Part shown: one piece after another, positions 27,727 through 36,546 of the stretch
Layout of the letters: every line of letters starts with the position of its first letter
Numbering within the stretch: position 1 is the first letter of the stretch
Assembly (NCBI GenBank): GCA_963726775.1
Contig: CAVSDL010000012.1
Location: 62,001 to 126,000 of the forward strand
Source of the DNA: CAIWHR01 sp963726775
GTDB lineage: Bacteria > Pseudomonadota > Gammaproteobacteria > Burkholderiales > Casimicrobiaceae
Direction: 5' to 3'
Length of the DNA: 64,000 nucleotides
The notes under the pieces: model-generated
What the model was told of the DNA's origin: nothing
Databases searched by the model: none
Seen by the model: only the letters and a program-made list of their open reading frames with translations
Translations under genes and position numbers: made by a program

Positions 27727-28707
27727 CTATGCAATCGCCTGGTAATACAGGTTCTGCGGATGGTTGGCTTCCGCGAAAAAGTACCAGCGCTCGGCGACGA
27801 GCCCCGCGAACTGCACCGGAAACGCCGCGAGCAGCGTCGTCGTCGATGCTCCCGCGAGAAACGCGATGAGCAGTACTGCAGGCAGCGCAAAGGCGGCGCC
27901 GAGAAACAGCCACTTGATGGCGCGTACTCGCGACGCTGCTCGCCCATGAAAGAATTCCCGCGTGTTGAACGAGCTGCCCACAAAGCCCTGCGATTTCTGG
28001 GCGATGCGCGGATGCTTGATGCCGATTGCCGTCTGCAGCGTCGACTTGGGGCGCAGACGGGCATTGCGGAACAGCGACGCGATCCGGCTCGCGCATCCCA
28101 GCAGCGTCAGGATGAGGGCCCAGCCGGCGAAGAATCGCGGCAGGTCGGGCGCGAATTTCGCTGCAAATGCCGCTCCCAACGTGAATCCGGAGGCACCGCC
28201 CAGCAGCGTGTAGTTGATCACCGTCAATGGGCTTGCCCACTCGCGCAGGAACGGCAGGCAGGCGTAGATCATCGCCGTGCAGAGGAACAGTGCAAAGGCG
28301 AGCACGGTCCCGGCAATCCCCAGGCTGACCGTGGCGTCGATCGCGATACCCGACGGCAGCCGCGCGATCACCGGCTTCCATTGCAGAAGATGGGCAATGC
28401 CGTAGAGAAACGCGGTGCCGATCAGCGCCGGCAGCACGATGACTTCACGCGACAGCCATGACGTGCGCCACTGCATCGCCGCGCGCCACGCACGCTCGGG
28501 CCGACCGAGATGAAAGAACGAGGCGACCAGCCCTGCGACCAGGAATATCACCGCGACCAGGCTGCCGTGCGCGTAGAACTCCACCCCGTCCTGCGGCGGC
28601 AACTGACCGAAGAGCGCGTAGAGCTCGACCGTGACCAGGGCGAGGAACATGCCCTGGCCGGCGCCGATCAGCGTTGTGAACAGAAGCACGGAAAAGTCGG
28701 GTCGCAT
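27727..28707 (-). CDS. soeC: Sulfite-oxidising enzyme membrane subunit SoeC (DmsC/NrfD-like)
   Basis: 326 aa membrane anchor with about eight transmembrane helices; begins MRPDFSVLLFTTLIGAGQGM. SFFHLGRPERAWRAAMQWRTSWLSRE is the DmsC-type signature that places it in this family. It passes electrons from cytoplasmic SoeAB to the quinone pool. It is 15 bp downstream of soeB and last in the soeABC operon. Confidence 0.88.
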   Translation of the reverse strand: MRPDFSVLLFTTLIGAGQGMFLALVTVELYALFGQLPPQDGVEFYAHGSLVAVIFLVAGLVASFFHLGRPERAWRAAMQWRTSWLSREVIVLPALIGTAFLYGIAHLLQWKPVIARLPSGIAIDATVSLGIAGTVLAFALFLCTAMIYACLPFLREWASPLTVINYTLLGGASGFTLGAAFAAKFAPDLPRFFAGWALILTLLGCASRIASLFRNARLRPKSTLQTAIGIKHPRIAQKSQGFVGSSFNTREFFHGRAASRVRAIKWLFLGAAFALPAVLLIAFLAGASTTTLLAAFPVQFAGLVAERWYFFAEANHPQNLYYQAIA

Positions 28708-28722
28708 GGTCGTCCGCCGGGC

Positions 28723-29454
28723 TTACCAGGACATGACGTCGTCAAGCGAGGGTTCCGACTTCGCGGGCTTCGGAAGCAGGCCATCGATCTTGAGAGGGTT
28801 GTCCGTCCGTTCGAGCTCGTCCTCGTGAATGCGCATCGCCGTCTTGCGCCGCGGCAGATAGTGGTTCGCCGGGTGCGTTCCCCATTCCGGCATCAGTGCG
28901 TAGCCGGCACTCTCGCGAATCGCCACCGACACGGCCGACGCCGGATCGTGGATGTCGCCGAAGAGCCGCGCGTTGGTGGGGCATGCCATGACGCATGCCG
29001 GTTTGCGGTCGCGCTCGGGAAGGGCCGGGTCGTAGATCCGGTCCACGCACAGCGTGCACTTGGTCATCACCTTGCGCTCGCCGTCCATTTCGCGCACGCC
29101 GTACGGGCACGCCCACGCGCAGTACTTGCAGCCGATGCACTTGTCGTAATCGACGAGGACGATCCCGTCTTCCGCCCGCTTGTAGCTCGCGCCGGTCGGG
29201 CACACCGGCACGCAGGGCGGATCCTCGCAGTGCAGGCACGATTTCGGAAAATGCACCGTCTGCGTGTTCGGGAACTCGCCCACCTCGAAGGTCTGGACGC
29301 GGTTGAAAAATGCGCCGGTGGGATCCTTGCCGTACGGGTCGAGATCGGCCAGGGGTCCGGCACTCCCCGACGTATTCCATTCCTTGCAGCTCGTGACGCA
29401 TGCGTGGCACCCGACGCACACGTTGAGGTCGATGACCAACGCCAGCTGGGTCAT
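28723..29454 (-). CDS. soeB: Sulfite-oxidising enzyme iron-sulfur subunit SoeB
   Basis: 243 aa, DmsB-like, with four [4Fe-4S] motifs: CVGCHACVTSCKEW, CLHCEDPPCVPVCP, CIGCKYCAWACPYG and CTLCVDRI with a distal CVMACP. No export signal, so it is cytoplasmic. The ATG at 29454 gives MTQLALVIDLNVC, the typical N-terminus. It lies 28 bp after soeA. Confidence 0.9.
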   Translation of the reverse strand: MTQLALVIDLNVCVGCHACVTSCKEWNTSGSAGPLADLDPYGKDPTGAFFNRVQTFEVGEFPNTQTVHFPKSCLHCEDPPCVPVCPTGASYKRAEDGIVLVDYDKCIGCKYCAWACPYGVREMDGERKVMTKCTLCVDRIYDPALPERDRKPACVMACPTNARLFGDIHDPASAVSVAIRESAGYALMPEWGTHPANHYLPRRKTAMRIHEDELERTDNPLKIDGLLPKPAKSEPSLDDVMSW

Positions 29455-29482
29455 GGCGAGTAACTCCAGCTGTCGAGTTGCG

Positions 29483-32389
29483 TCACCGGCGCCCTCCGCG
29501 GCTCGCGAAATACGCGCTGACGCGCTTTGTCGCCGCAGTGCCCGGCGCCCTCGGCACGCGCTCGAACTGCGGCCACGTTGCATCGGGTTCCCCGGGCTCC
29601 GCCTTGTAGATCCGGACGCGCACGTCGTACCAGGCGGCTTGTCCGGTGATCGGATCGGAATTGGAGATCCGCGCCGTGCTTTCCGCGCCGGGCAATTCGT
29701 CGCTGATGAGATGATTGAGCAGGAAGCCGCGCTGCGACTCGTTCGCGTCCGGCGCGAGGCGCCAGGCGCCCGGCGCCTTGCCGATCGCGTTCCAGGTCCA
29801 GACGGTCCCCGGCTCGACAGCCTCGGAGTAGCTGCACATGCAGCGCACCTTGCCCCATTGCGATTCCACCCACATCCAGCCGCCGTCGTCGATGCCGGCA
29901 GCGCGTGCGACGCGGGGATTCACGTACAGGTGGTTGTGGGCATGGATCGGCCGCAGCCACGCGTTCTGCGAATCCCACGAGTGGTACATCGCCATCGGCC
30001 GCTGCGTCACCGCATTGAGCGGGTACTTCGCGAGGTCCGACTGCTGCGCCTCCAGCGGCTCGTAGTAGAAGGGCAGGGGGTCGAAATAGGTCGCGAGTCG
30101 TTCCTTCAGGTGCTCGGGCGGCTTGCGCGAGATGCCCTTGCCCTGCGCCGCGAGCCGGAATTTCTGCAGCACCTCCGAATACAGGTGAACCAATATCGGC
30201 TCGGCGTAGCGCTGGATCCGGTTGCGCTGCGACCATTCGAGGTAACCCCTGTTCCAGTTGCGCATGTACTGGTAGGACGGTGGCAGCTTGTAGTGGTGGA
30301 AGCAGTTGTTCTGCGCGTACATTTCCCACTGCCGCGGGTTGGGCTCGCCGCGCATGAACTTTTCGCCGTCCTTGCCACGCCACCCGGAGAGGAAGCCGAT
30401 GCCGGAACCGGGGTCGGTTTCGTAGTTGACGATGAAATCCGGGTAGTCGCGAAACTTGCGCGTTCCGTCCGCCCGCACGAACGCCGGAAACCCGAGGCGG
30501 CCCGCGAGCTCGATCAGCACTTCCTGGAACGGCTTGCACTCACCGGTGGGCGGCACGACCGGGATCCGCACCGCATCGGCAGGACCGTCGAACTCGGAGA
30601 TCGGCCGGTCCAGCATCGACATCACGTCGTGACGTTCGAGGTACGTCGTGTCCGGGAGCACGAGGTCGGCAAACGCCGTCGTCTCGGACTGGAAGGCGTC
30701 GCAGACGACGAGGAACGGGATCTTGTATTCGCCATCCTCGCGCTTGTCGTTCAGCATCCGCCGCACTTCCGCTGTGTTCATCGTCGAGTTCCACGCCATG
30801 TTGGCCATGAAAATCAGCAAAGTGTCGATCGGATACGGGTCGCCGCGCCACGCGTTGGTGATGACATTGTGCATCATTCCGTGGACGGCGAGCGGGTACT
30901 CCCAGGAGAACGCCTTGTCGATCCGCACCGGTGTGCCATCGTCGTTCACGAACAGGTCGTCGGGTTCTCCCGGCCAGCCGAGCGCCAGGCCGTCCAGCGG
31001 CGTATCGGGCCGGATCGCCAGCGGCGTGTTCGGAGTCTTGGCGCAAGGCGGGATCGGACGCGGGAATGGTGCCTTGTGGCGGAACCCGCCGGGCCGGTCG
31101 ATCGTGCCCAGCAGCGTCATGAGGATCGCGAGCGCACGGACCGTCTGGAATCCATTCGAATGTGCCGCGAGTCCGCGCATGGCGTGGAACGCCACCGGGT
31201 TGCCCGTGACGGTTTCGTGTTCCTTGCCCCAGACATCGGTCCAGGCGATCGGCAGCTCGATTTTCGCGTCGCGCGCGGTGATTCCCATCTCGTGCGCGAG
31301 CCGTCGTATCGCCTCGGCGGGTATTCCGGTGATGCCGGCAGCCCACTCGGGCGTATATTCTTCGACCCGTTCCTTGAGCAACTGGAAGGCGGGCTTCACC
31401 GCGGTGCCATCCGAGAGCTCGAACGCGCCGAGCAGGAATGGATCGGTGCCGGGGCTGTGCGTGATCACCGCGCGATTCGTCGCACGGTCCCACCACAGCT
31501 TGTTCTGCGGATCGAAGCAGCCTTCCTCCCTCGGCACCTCGGTGCGCACGAACATGCCGAACTCGTCGTTCTTCGAATTCATGTTCACGAGCTGGCCGGC
31601 GTTCGTGTAGCGGACGAGGAATTCGCGGTCGTAGAGCCCGAGTGCGACGATCTCGTGGATCAGCGCCAGCAGCAGGGCGCCGTCGGTGCCCGGTTTTATC
31701 GGCAGCCAGTCATCGGCGATGGCCGAATAGCCGGTCCGAATCGGGTTGATGGCGATGAAGCGCCCGCCGTCACGTTTGAATTTGGAGATCGCGATCTTGA
31801 GCGGATTGGAGTTGTGGTCCTCCGCGGTGCCGAGCATGACGAACAACTTGGCGCGCTCGAGGTCCGGGCCCCCGAACTCCCAGAACGAGCCGCCGATCGT
31901 GTAGATCATGCCGGCGGCCATGTTGACCGAGCAGAATCCGCCATGCGCGGCGTAATTGGGCGTGCCGAACTGACGGGCGAAGAGGCCGGTCAGCGCCTGC
32001 ATCTGGTCGCGGCCGGTGAACAGCGCAAACTGTTTCGGATCGTTATGGCGAATTCGTCGCAGCCGCGTTTCCAGCAGCGCATACGCTTCATCCCAGGTCG
32101 TTTCGACGAATTCCCCGGCGCCGCGGTCGGTCCCTGGCTTGCGTACCAGAGGTTTGGTCAACCGGGCCGGCGAGTACTGCTTCATGATGCCCGACGAGCC
32201 CTTGGCGCAGATCACGCCCTTGTTCAAAGGATGATCGGGATTGCCATCGATGTAGCGCACAGCGCCGTCGCGCAGGTGCACGCGGATGCCGCACCGACAT
32301 GCGCACATGTAGCAGGTCGTAACGCGGATTTCGGTGGTCGCGCCCGCCGCCGGAACCGCAAAAGGGTCGTGAAGTGGGATGGAGGCCAT
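29483..32389 (-). CDS. soeA: Sulfite-oxidising enzyme molybdopterin subunit SoeA
   Basis: 968 aa molybdopterin oxidoreductase of the PSR/DMSO-reductase family. The N-terminal [4Fe-4S] site is CYMCACRCGIRV with GVICAKG; the molybdopterin-binding regions LFVMLGTAEDHNSNPLK and LIFMANMAWNSTMNTAEVRR follow, and the C-terminal MopB-binding domain has WLRPIHAHNHLYVNPR. No Tat signal, consistent with cytoplasmic SoeA. Oxidises sulfite directly to sulfate. Intact over its full length, unlike aprA and sat beside it. Confidence 0.9.
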   Translation of the reverse strand: MASIPLHDPFAVPAAGATTEIRVTTCYMCACRCGIRVHLRDGAVRYIDGNPDHPLNKGVICAKGSSGIMKQYSPARLTKPLVRKPGTDRGAGEFVETTWDEAYALLETRLRRIRHNDPKQFALFTGRDQMQALTGLFARQFGTPNYAAHGGFCSVNMAAGMIYTIGGSFWEFGGPDLERAKLFVMLGTAEDHNSNPLKIAISKFKRDGGRFIAINPIRTGYSAIADDWLPIKPGTDGALLLALIHEIVALGLYDREFLVRYTNAGQLVNMNSKNDEFGMFVRTEVPREEGCFDPQNKLWWDRATNRAVITHSPGTDPFLLGAFELSDGTAVKPAFQLLKERVEEYTPEWAAGITGIPAEAIRRLAHEMGITARDAKIELPIAWTDVWGKEHETVTGNPVAFHAMRGLAAHSNGFQTVRALAILMTLLGTIDRPGGFRHKAPFPRPIPPCAKTPNTPLAIRPDTPLDGLALGWPGEPDDLFVNDDGTPVRIDKAFSWEYPLAVHGMMHNVITNAWRGDPYPIDTLLIFMANMAWNSTMNTAEVRRMLNDKREDGEYKIPFLVVCDAFQSETTAFADLVLPDTTYLERHDVMSMLDRPISEFDGPADAVRIPVVPPTGECKPFQEVLIELAGRLGFPAFVRADGTRKFRDYPDFIVNYETDPGSGIGFLSGWRGKDGEKFMRGEPNPRQWEMYAQNNCFHHYKLPPSYQYMRNWNRGYLEWSQRNRIQRYAEPILVHLYSEVLQKFRLAAQGKGISRKPPEHLKERLATYFDPLPFYYEPLEAQQSDLAKYPLNAVTQRPMAMYHSWDSQNAWLRPIHAHNHLYVNPRVARAAGIDDGGWMWVESQWGKVRCMCSYSEAVEPGTVWTWNAIGKAPGAWRLAPDANESQRGFLLNHLISDELPGAESTARISNSDPITGQAAWYDVRVRIYKAEPGEPDATWPQFERVPRAPGTAATKRVSAYFASRGGRR

Positions 32390-32479
32390 TCGAACGAGCG
32401 TCGGCGACCCCCGGCGCGGGCCTGTGGCGGCGGCCCTCCGGTGGACGATCCTCGTTTATCACAAGAACGAGCCCCTTCT

Positions 32480-32523
32480 GTCTATAACCGGGATGGGGTT
32501 CCGGTGATACTCCGGATGGGTAA
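32480..32523 (-). promoter_or_regulatory. Putative soeABC promoter with activator site
   Basis: On the minus strand TTACCCATCCGGAG (32523-32510) lies upstream of CCCATCCCGG and TTATAGAC (32487-32480). TATAGA fits a -10 box with no recognisable -35, so the TACCCAT site would sit about 36-49 bp before the inferred start of transcription, a usual activator position. The tusA-dsrE2 upstream region has the same parts: CCATCCGG, then 26 bp instead of 25, then TATAGAC, with CCCAACCCGGC just before it. Confidence 0.5.
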
Positions 32524-32576
32524 TGACCGATGCCGTCGGTGCGCATTGCGCTGGGTCAACGCAGGGGCAGTTTTTC

Positions 32577-32606
32577 TTGCGTACGCTGTAGTGCTGGGCT
32601 CATAAT
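32577..32606 (+). promoter_or_regulatory. Putative sigma70-type promoter for the two-component system
   Basis: TTGCGT (32577-32582) and CATAAT (32601-32606) separated by 18 bp. The -10 matches consensus at five of six positions, the -35 at three. It lies 82 bp before the GTG start of the sensor kinase and diverges from the soe promoter, in a 298-bp intergenic region. Confidence 0.4.
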
Positions 32607-32687
32607 CGCGCCGGGATTGCCTTCCTGGATCTGCCGACCAATCGTGCGGCGGCCGACCGATTCCAATCCACGAACGGAGGAGGTCCG

Positions 32688-33920
32688 GTGCCCCCGCTGC
32701 ACGCAGGCCGATCACGCGCCGCGACCACGCTATCCGCGGAGCCGTTGTCCGGCGCGCCCCGACGACCCCACTGGGACGACCGCTCCGAGCGCGAGGCGTC
32801 GGCGAGCACGCGGCCCTCGGCCGAACTCGAAACGATCCTGAAGCCGATGCTCTCCGCCATCGCGCGCCTCGCGGGCGCCAATGCCGGATTGGTGCGAGTG
32901 ATTGCCGCCGACGGAACGTGCTTTGAGCCCGTGATCGCGGTCGGAATCCCGGGAATTGCAGATACGGCCGGTGTCGCTACACTCGCTGCGTGGTGCAATG
33001 CGTGTTCCGAGTCGCGCGATGCGGGCAGCGAGTGCGTCAAGAGCGACATTTGCGGCCACGACGAGCGATTCCCGGCCGACGTATTGGGGCCGGTCTGCAA
33101 GCACATCGTCTCCGTGCCCCTGCGCCACAAGGACCGTCCCGTCGGCACCCTGAATCTGATGTTCGAGGCCGAGCGAGAGCTTCCGGCCGCGATGACGCCG
33201 CTCCTGCAGGCGACCGGCGATCTCCTCGGCATGACGCTCGACAACGCGCGCCTCGCGCGCGAGAACCTGCGGATACGTCTTACCAGCGAGCGGCAGATGC
33301 TGGCCAACGAAGTGCACGATTCGCTTGCGCAGGGACTCACCTACATGCGCATGCGGATGAGCCTGCTGCGTGACGCCATTCGCGGCACCGACGAGTTGAA
33401 GGCGTACAAGTTCTGGAGCGATGTCGACGACACGCTCGGCAACTCGCAGCGCCGGCTGCGCGAACTCATCACGTATTTCCGCAGCAGGATGGACCCGCAA
33501 GGATTGCTGCACGCGCTCGCGGATACCACGGAGCATTTCTTCGACCGGACCGGTGTCGCGCTCGAATTTGTGAACCGTGCGCCCGATATGTGCCTGCCTC
33601 CCGAGCGGGAGATCGAGGTATTCAACATCGTGCAGGAAGCGCTCGCCAACGTCTGCCGGCACGCGCACGCGAAGAACGCGAAGCTTGCGCTCGCCCGCGG
33701 CGATGACGGCTACGTGATCCTGATCGAGGACGACGGTGTCGGCATGGCGGCCTACCCCCCGAACAGGGATCAGGACGAATCCGGCCACTACGGAATCGCG
33801 ATCATGCAGGAGCGGGCCCGCCGCCTGGGGGGCAAGCTCGTGCTGGGCAACGCGTCGCCCGGGACGCGCGTCGAACTCCGATTTCCCGCAGAACTGGTGC
33901 AGGCCGAGGCGCCGTCATGA
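32688..33920 (+). CDS. NarX-like soluble sensor histidine kinase with Cys-rich GAF domain
   Basis: 410 aa, no transmembrane helix, so cytoplasmic. A GAF domain (about 45-195) contains six cysteines (78, 103, 106, 116, 122, 137), including WCNAC and KSDICGH. It is followed by a HisKA_3 dimerisation domain with the phosphoacceptor His210 in NEVHDSLAQG and a HATPase domain (EALANVCRHAHA, EDDGVGM). GTG start with GGAGGAGG just upstream. The cysteines could bind a metal cluster or react with oxidants or sulfur species; this is inference. It overlaps the response-regulator gene by 4 bp and diverges from soeABC. Confidence 0.85.
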   Translation: MPPLHAGRSRAATTLSAEPLSGAPRRPHWDDRSEREASASTRPSAELETILKPMLSAIARLAGANAGLVRVIAADGTCFEPVIAVGIPGIADTAGVATLAAWCNACSESRDAGSECVKSDICGHDERFPADVLGPVCKHIVSVPLRHKDRPVGTLNLMFEAERELPAAMTPLLQATGDLLGMTLDNARLARENLRIRLTSERQMLANEVHDSLAQGLTYMRMRMSLLRDAIRGTDELKAYKFWSDVDDTLGNSQRRLRELITYFRSRMDPQGLLHALADTTEHFFDRTGVALEFVNRAPDMCLPPEREIEVFNIVQEALANVCRHAHAKNAKLALARGDDGYVILIEDDGVGMAAYPPNRDQDESGHYGIAIMQERARRLGGKLVLGNASPGTRVELRFPAELVQAEAPS

Positions 33921-34579
33921 GTGAACCCATCAAGGTTGTGCTGATCGACGATCATGCGCTGTGCCGCCGCGGCCTGTCCGAGTTGCTCGAGGCGCGCGAC
34001 GGCATCAAGGTCCTCGGGACGACAGGCAACGCGGACGAGGCCCTGCGCCTGCTCCGCGACGAACGCCCGGACCTCGCGATCATGGACCTGCGCATGGTGC
34101 CGGTCGACGGACACCAACTGTTGACTCGCATGCGGGCCGAAGGAATCGAGACGCCCGTGGTCGTCCTCACCATGAGCGATTTGCAGGAAGACCTTGGGCG
34201 GGCCTTCCGCGCCGGAGTGCGCGGCTATCTGCTGAAGGACATGGATCCCGACGAAGTGGTCGACGCCATTCGCCGGACAGCACGCGGCGAGGTCGTCGTG
34301 GCCCCGGTAATGGCAGTGAAATTGGTCGATCTCCTGCTGCCGACACGGACCGGGTCGACGCGCGCCGACTACATGAAGTCACTGACCGAGCGCGAACGCG
34401 AAATCCTGCAGCACCTCTCCAATGGCAAGAGCAACAAGGCGATCGCGCTGGCCCTTGGCATCAGCCACGACACCGTGAAGCTGCACGTCCGCCACATCCT
34501 GTCGAAACTCGGATTGCGTTCGCGCGTCGAGGCGGCCGTGTTCGCGGTGGAGCACCGTGCCGCGACATCGTCCGGCTGA
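33917..34579 (+). CDS. NarL/FixJ-type response regulator
   Basis: 220 aa. Receiver domain (1-125) with acidic pocket IDDH, phosphoacceptor Asp57 (IMDLRM) and Lys in LLKDMDPDE. The LuxR-type HTH (about 155-215) includes LTEREREILQHLSNGKSNKA and ISHDTVKLHVRHILSKLGL. It is translationally coupled to the sensor kinase. Likely binds heptamers like the TACCCAT elements before soe, qmo and tusA, which would make it a sulfur-oxidation regulator; that link is inferred from position and motif only. Confidence 0.88.
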   Translation: MSEPIKVVLIDDHALCRRGLSELLEARDGIKVLGTTGNADEALRLLRDERPDLAIMDLRMVPVDGHQLLTRMRAEGIETPVVVLTMSDLQEDLGRAFRAGVRGYLLKDMDPDEVVDAIRRTARGEVVVAPVMAVKLVDLLLPTRTGSTRADYMKSLTEREREILQHLSNGKSNKAIALALGISHDTVKLHVRHILSKLGLRSRVEAAVFAVEHRAATSSG

Positions 34580-34687
34580 AATTCACGCGTTCGCGGATCG
34601 CGCGATTGCCGTGGCGCTGCCCGGTTGAAACCAGTTGCGTCGGTCGCGAAGGCGCACGACATCGCCGACGATGATGAGGTTTGCGGA

Positions 34688-35047
34688 TCAGCTTCCGCCG
34701 CCGCCGGTGCAGCCGCATCCTCCGGCGCCGCAGCCCGTCGGCGAAGGCGGCTTGCCCGGCGCGTCGTTGGGATTGATGAAGATGAAGCGGAAATCGTCCG
34801 CCGCGAATTCGACGTAATCGAGCGTCATGCCATCGAGCAGGTCGCGGTGCGCGGGCGAGACGACCAGGGCAACGCCCTCCGACGGAACCACGAGGTCGTC
34901 GCCGCGAGCTTCGTCGAATCCCATGGCGTAGTGAATCGAACCGTCGGTGTCGCGCCGCGCTGCGATGCGCAGGCCCAGTTCATCGGCGTCGGATCGGGTG
35001 GCCGCGATCCGGATCTGCTGCACGGCGCTCAGTGTAACGGTAATCAT
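34688..35047 (-). CDS. dsrR: DsrR, IscA-like protein with a Cys-rich tail
   Basis: 119 aa of the A-type carrier fold (MITVTLSAVQQIRIAATR ... EFAADDFRFIFINPND). As in Allochromatium DsrR, the first IscA cluster-ligand cysteine is missing. Here, though, the protein ends in a glycine tail with three cysteines (C106, C111, C113; GCGAGGCGCTGGGG). DsrR affects dsr expression post-transcriptionally in Allochromatium. Last gene of the dsr operon, 32 bp after dsrN and convergent with the response regulator. Confidence 0.88.
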   Translation of the reverse strand: MITVTLSAVQQIRIAATRSDADELGLRIAARRDTDGSIHYAMGFDEARGDDLVVPSEGVALVVSPAHRDLLDGMTLDYVEFAADDFRFIFINPNDAPGKPPSPTGCGAGGCGCTGGGGS

Positions 35048-35079
35048 GATGACCTCATCGTGGGGGCGCCAATGCGCGC

Positions 35080-36546
35080 TCAGACGACCATCGCTTCGCG
35101 GCCGCGCGCGGAGCGCAGATAGACGATGTTGTCCTTGCGCCAGCGGCGGTAGTCGGCGTGACGGACGAAATCGACGAAGCGCGCGGCCCAGGCGTTGCCG
35201 CCGGCGCTGCGGAGATGGGCATAGGAGGCGAGAACGTTGTTGATCACGATGCCGTCGCGATATCCGTCGATGCCGTGACCGCGCTTCACGGTGTACGCGC
35301 ATCGTGTATCGGCGGGCAGGTTCTCGAGGCTCGAGTAGTGGAACTCGTGCGCACGCAGGGTGCCGCCGCCAGTCACGGCCGAGGGCCAGGGGCAGGCCGC
35401 GGTTTCCTCCAGATTGACGTAGCCGCGTCCGACCGGCCGCTCGTGCATGACGACATCGCCGGGAATGGCGCCGACCATCCGGTGCGACTGGCCGTTGTGA
35501 TTCAGCGTGCGGGCGAGATACATGAGCCCGCCGCATTCCGCGTACACCGGCATGCCGGCATCGATCGCGTTGCGAATCTTCGCCCGCAACGAGGCATTCG
35601 CTTCCAGCTCGGCGGCAAAGTGCTCGGGGAATCCGCCGCCGATGAACAGGCCGTCGACATTGGGGAGCTGTGGATCCGCCAGCGTGTCGAAGCCGACGAG
35701 GCTGGCGCCGGCCGCCCGCAGCGCATCGAGATCGTCGGCGTAGTAGAAGCCGAAGGCGCGGTCCTGGGCGACGCCGATCCGCACGTCGGATTCGGCGACC
35801 GCGGGCCACGGATCGTCGATGGCATCTCCCGGAACCGCCATGGGAGCCACGTCGCCGGCGATCTTCAACAGGCCGTCGAGATCGACCTGCCCGCCGACGA
35901 TGGCGCCGATCCCGGCCACGCGCTCGTCGCCGCCCTCCGCTTCGTTGCTGGGCATCAGTCCGAGATGGCGCTCGACGATGGCGAGCCGGGAATCGCAATG
36001 CACTGCGCCCACGACACGGACGTCCGTATAGTGCTCGATGACCATTCGCAGCTTCGCCTCGTGCCGGCTGCCGCCCAGATTGTTCAGGATCACGCCGGCG
36101 ATGCGGACGTCGCGATCGAACGCCTGGTAGCCAAGGATCAGCGGCGCGATGCCGCGGGTCATTCCGCGCGCGTCGATGACCAGCACCACCGGCAATCCGA
36201 GGACCTTCGCCAGCGCCGCATTGCTGTTCGATCCGTCGAGGGCCAGACCGTCGTAGAGCCCCTTGTTGCCTTCGACGATGGAGATGTCGGCGGTGGCCGC
36301 GTGCCGCCGGAAGGCGCCCCGGTACTCGGCGTTGTCCGAAAGATACGGGTCCAGGTTGCGGCAGCGGCGACCGGTGGCAAGGGTCAGCCACATCGGATCG
36401 ATGTAGTCGGGTCCTTTCTTGAATGCCTGTACGGTCAGGCCCCGTTTGCGCAGCGCGGCGCACAGGCCTACGCTGATGGTCGTCTTGCCGGACGACTTGT
36501 GCGCCGCGGAGACAAGCAACCGACGCGGATTGAGCGCATTGGCCAT
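35080..36546 (-). CDS. dsrN: DsrN, siroheme amidase (cobyrinate a,c-diamide synthase family)
   Basis: 488 aa. The N-terminal P-loop ATPase domain (SAAHKSSGKTTISVGL, KKGPDYIDPMW) is joined to a C-terminal class I glutamine amidotransferase-like domain with the nucleophile Cys in YAECGGLMYLA. It amidates siroheme for DsrAB. The ATG overlaps the dsrP stop (ATGA), so the two are translated together. Full length. Confidence 0.93.
   Translation of the reverse strand: MANALNPRRLLVSAAHKSSGKTTISVGLCAALRKRGLTVQAFKKGPDYIDPMWLTLATGRRCRNLDPYLSDNAEYRGAFRRHAATADISIVEGNKGLYDGLALDGSNSNAALAKVLGLPVVLVIDARGMTRGIAPLILGYQAFDRDVRIAGVILNNLGGSRHEAKLRMVIEHYTDVRVVGAVHCDSRLAIVERHLGLMPSNEAEGGDERVAGIGAIVGGQVDLDGLLKIAGDVAPMAVPGDAIDDPWPAVAESDVRIGVAQDRAFGFYYADDLDALRAAGASLVGFDTLADPQLPNVDGLFIGGGFPEHFAAELEANASLRAKIRNAIDAGMPVYAECGGLMYLARTLNHNGQSHRMVGAIPGDVVMHERPVGRGYVNLEETAACPWPSAVTGGGTLRAHEFHYSSLENLPADTRCAYTVKRGHGIDGYRDGIVINNVLASYAHLRSAGGNAWAARFVDFVRHADYRRWRKDNIVYLRSARGREAMVV

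Noticed and set aside
29264..32605. 1113-codon plus-strand open frame opposite soeA
   Set aside because: The minus strand clearly encodes SoeA; the antisense frame has no domain.
34597..34606. Palindrome ATCGCGCGAT between the response regulator and dsrR genes
   Set aside because: Short CG-rich palindromes are common here and nothing else supports a function.
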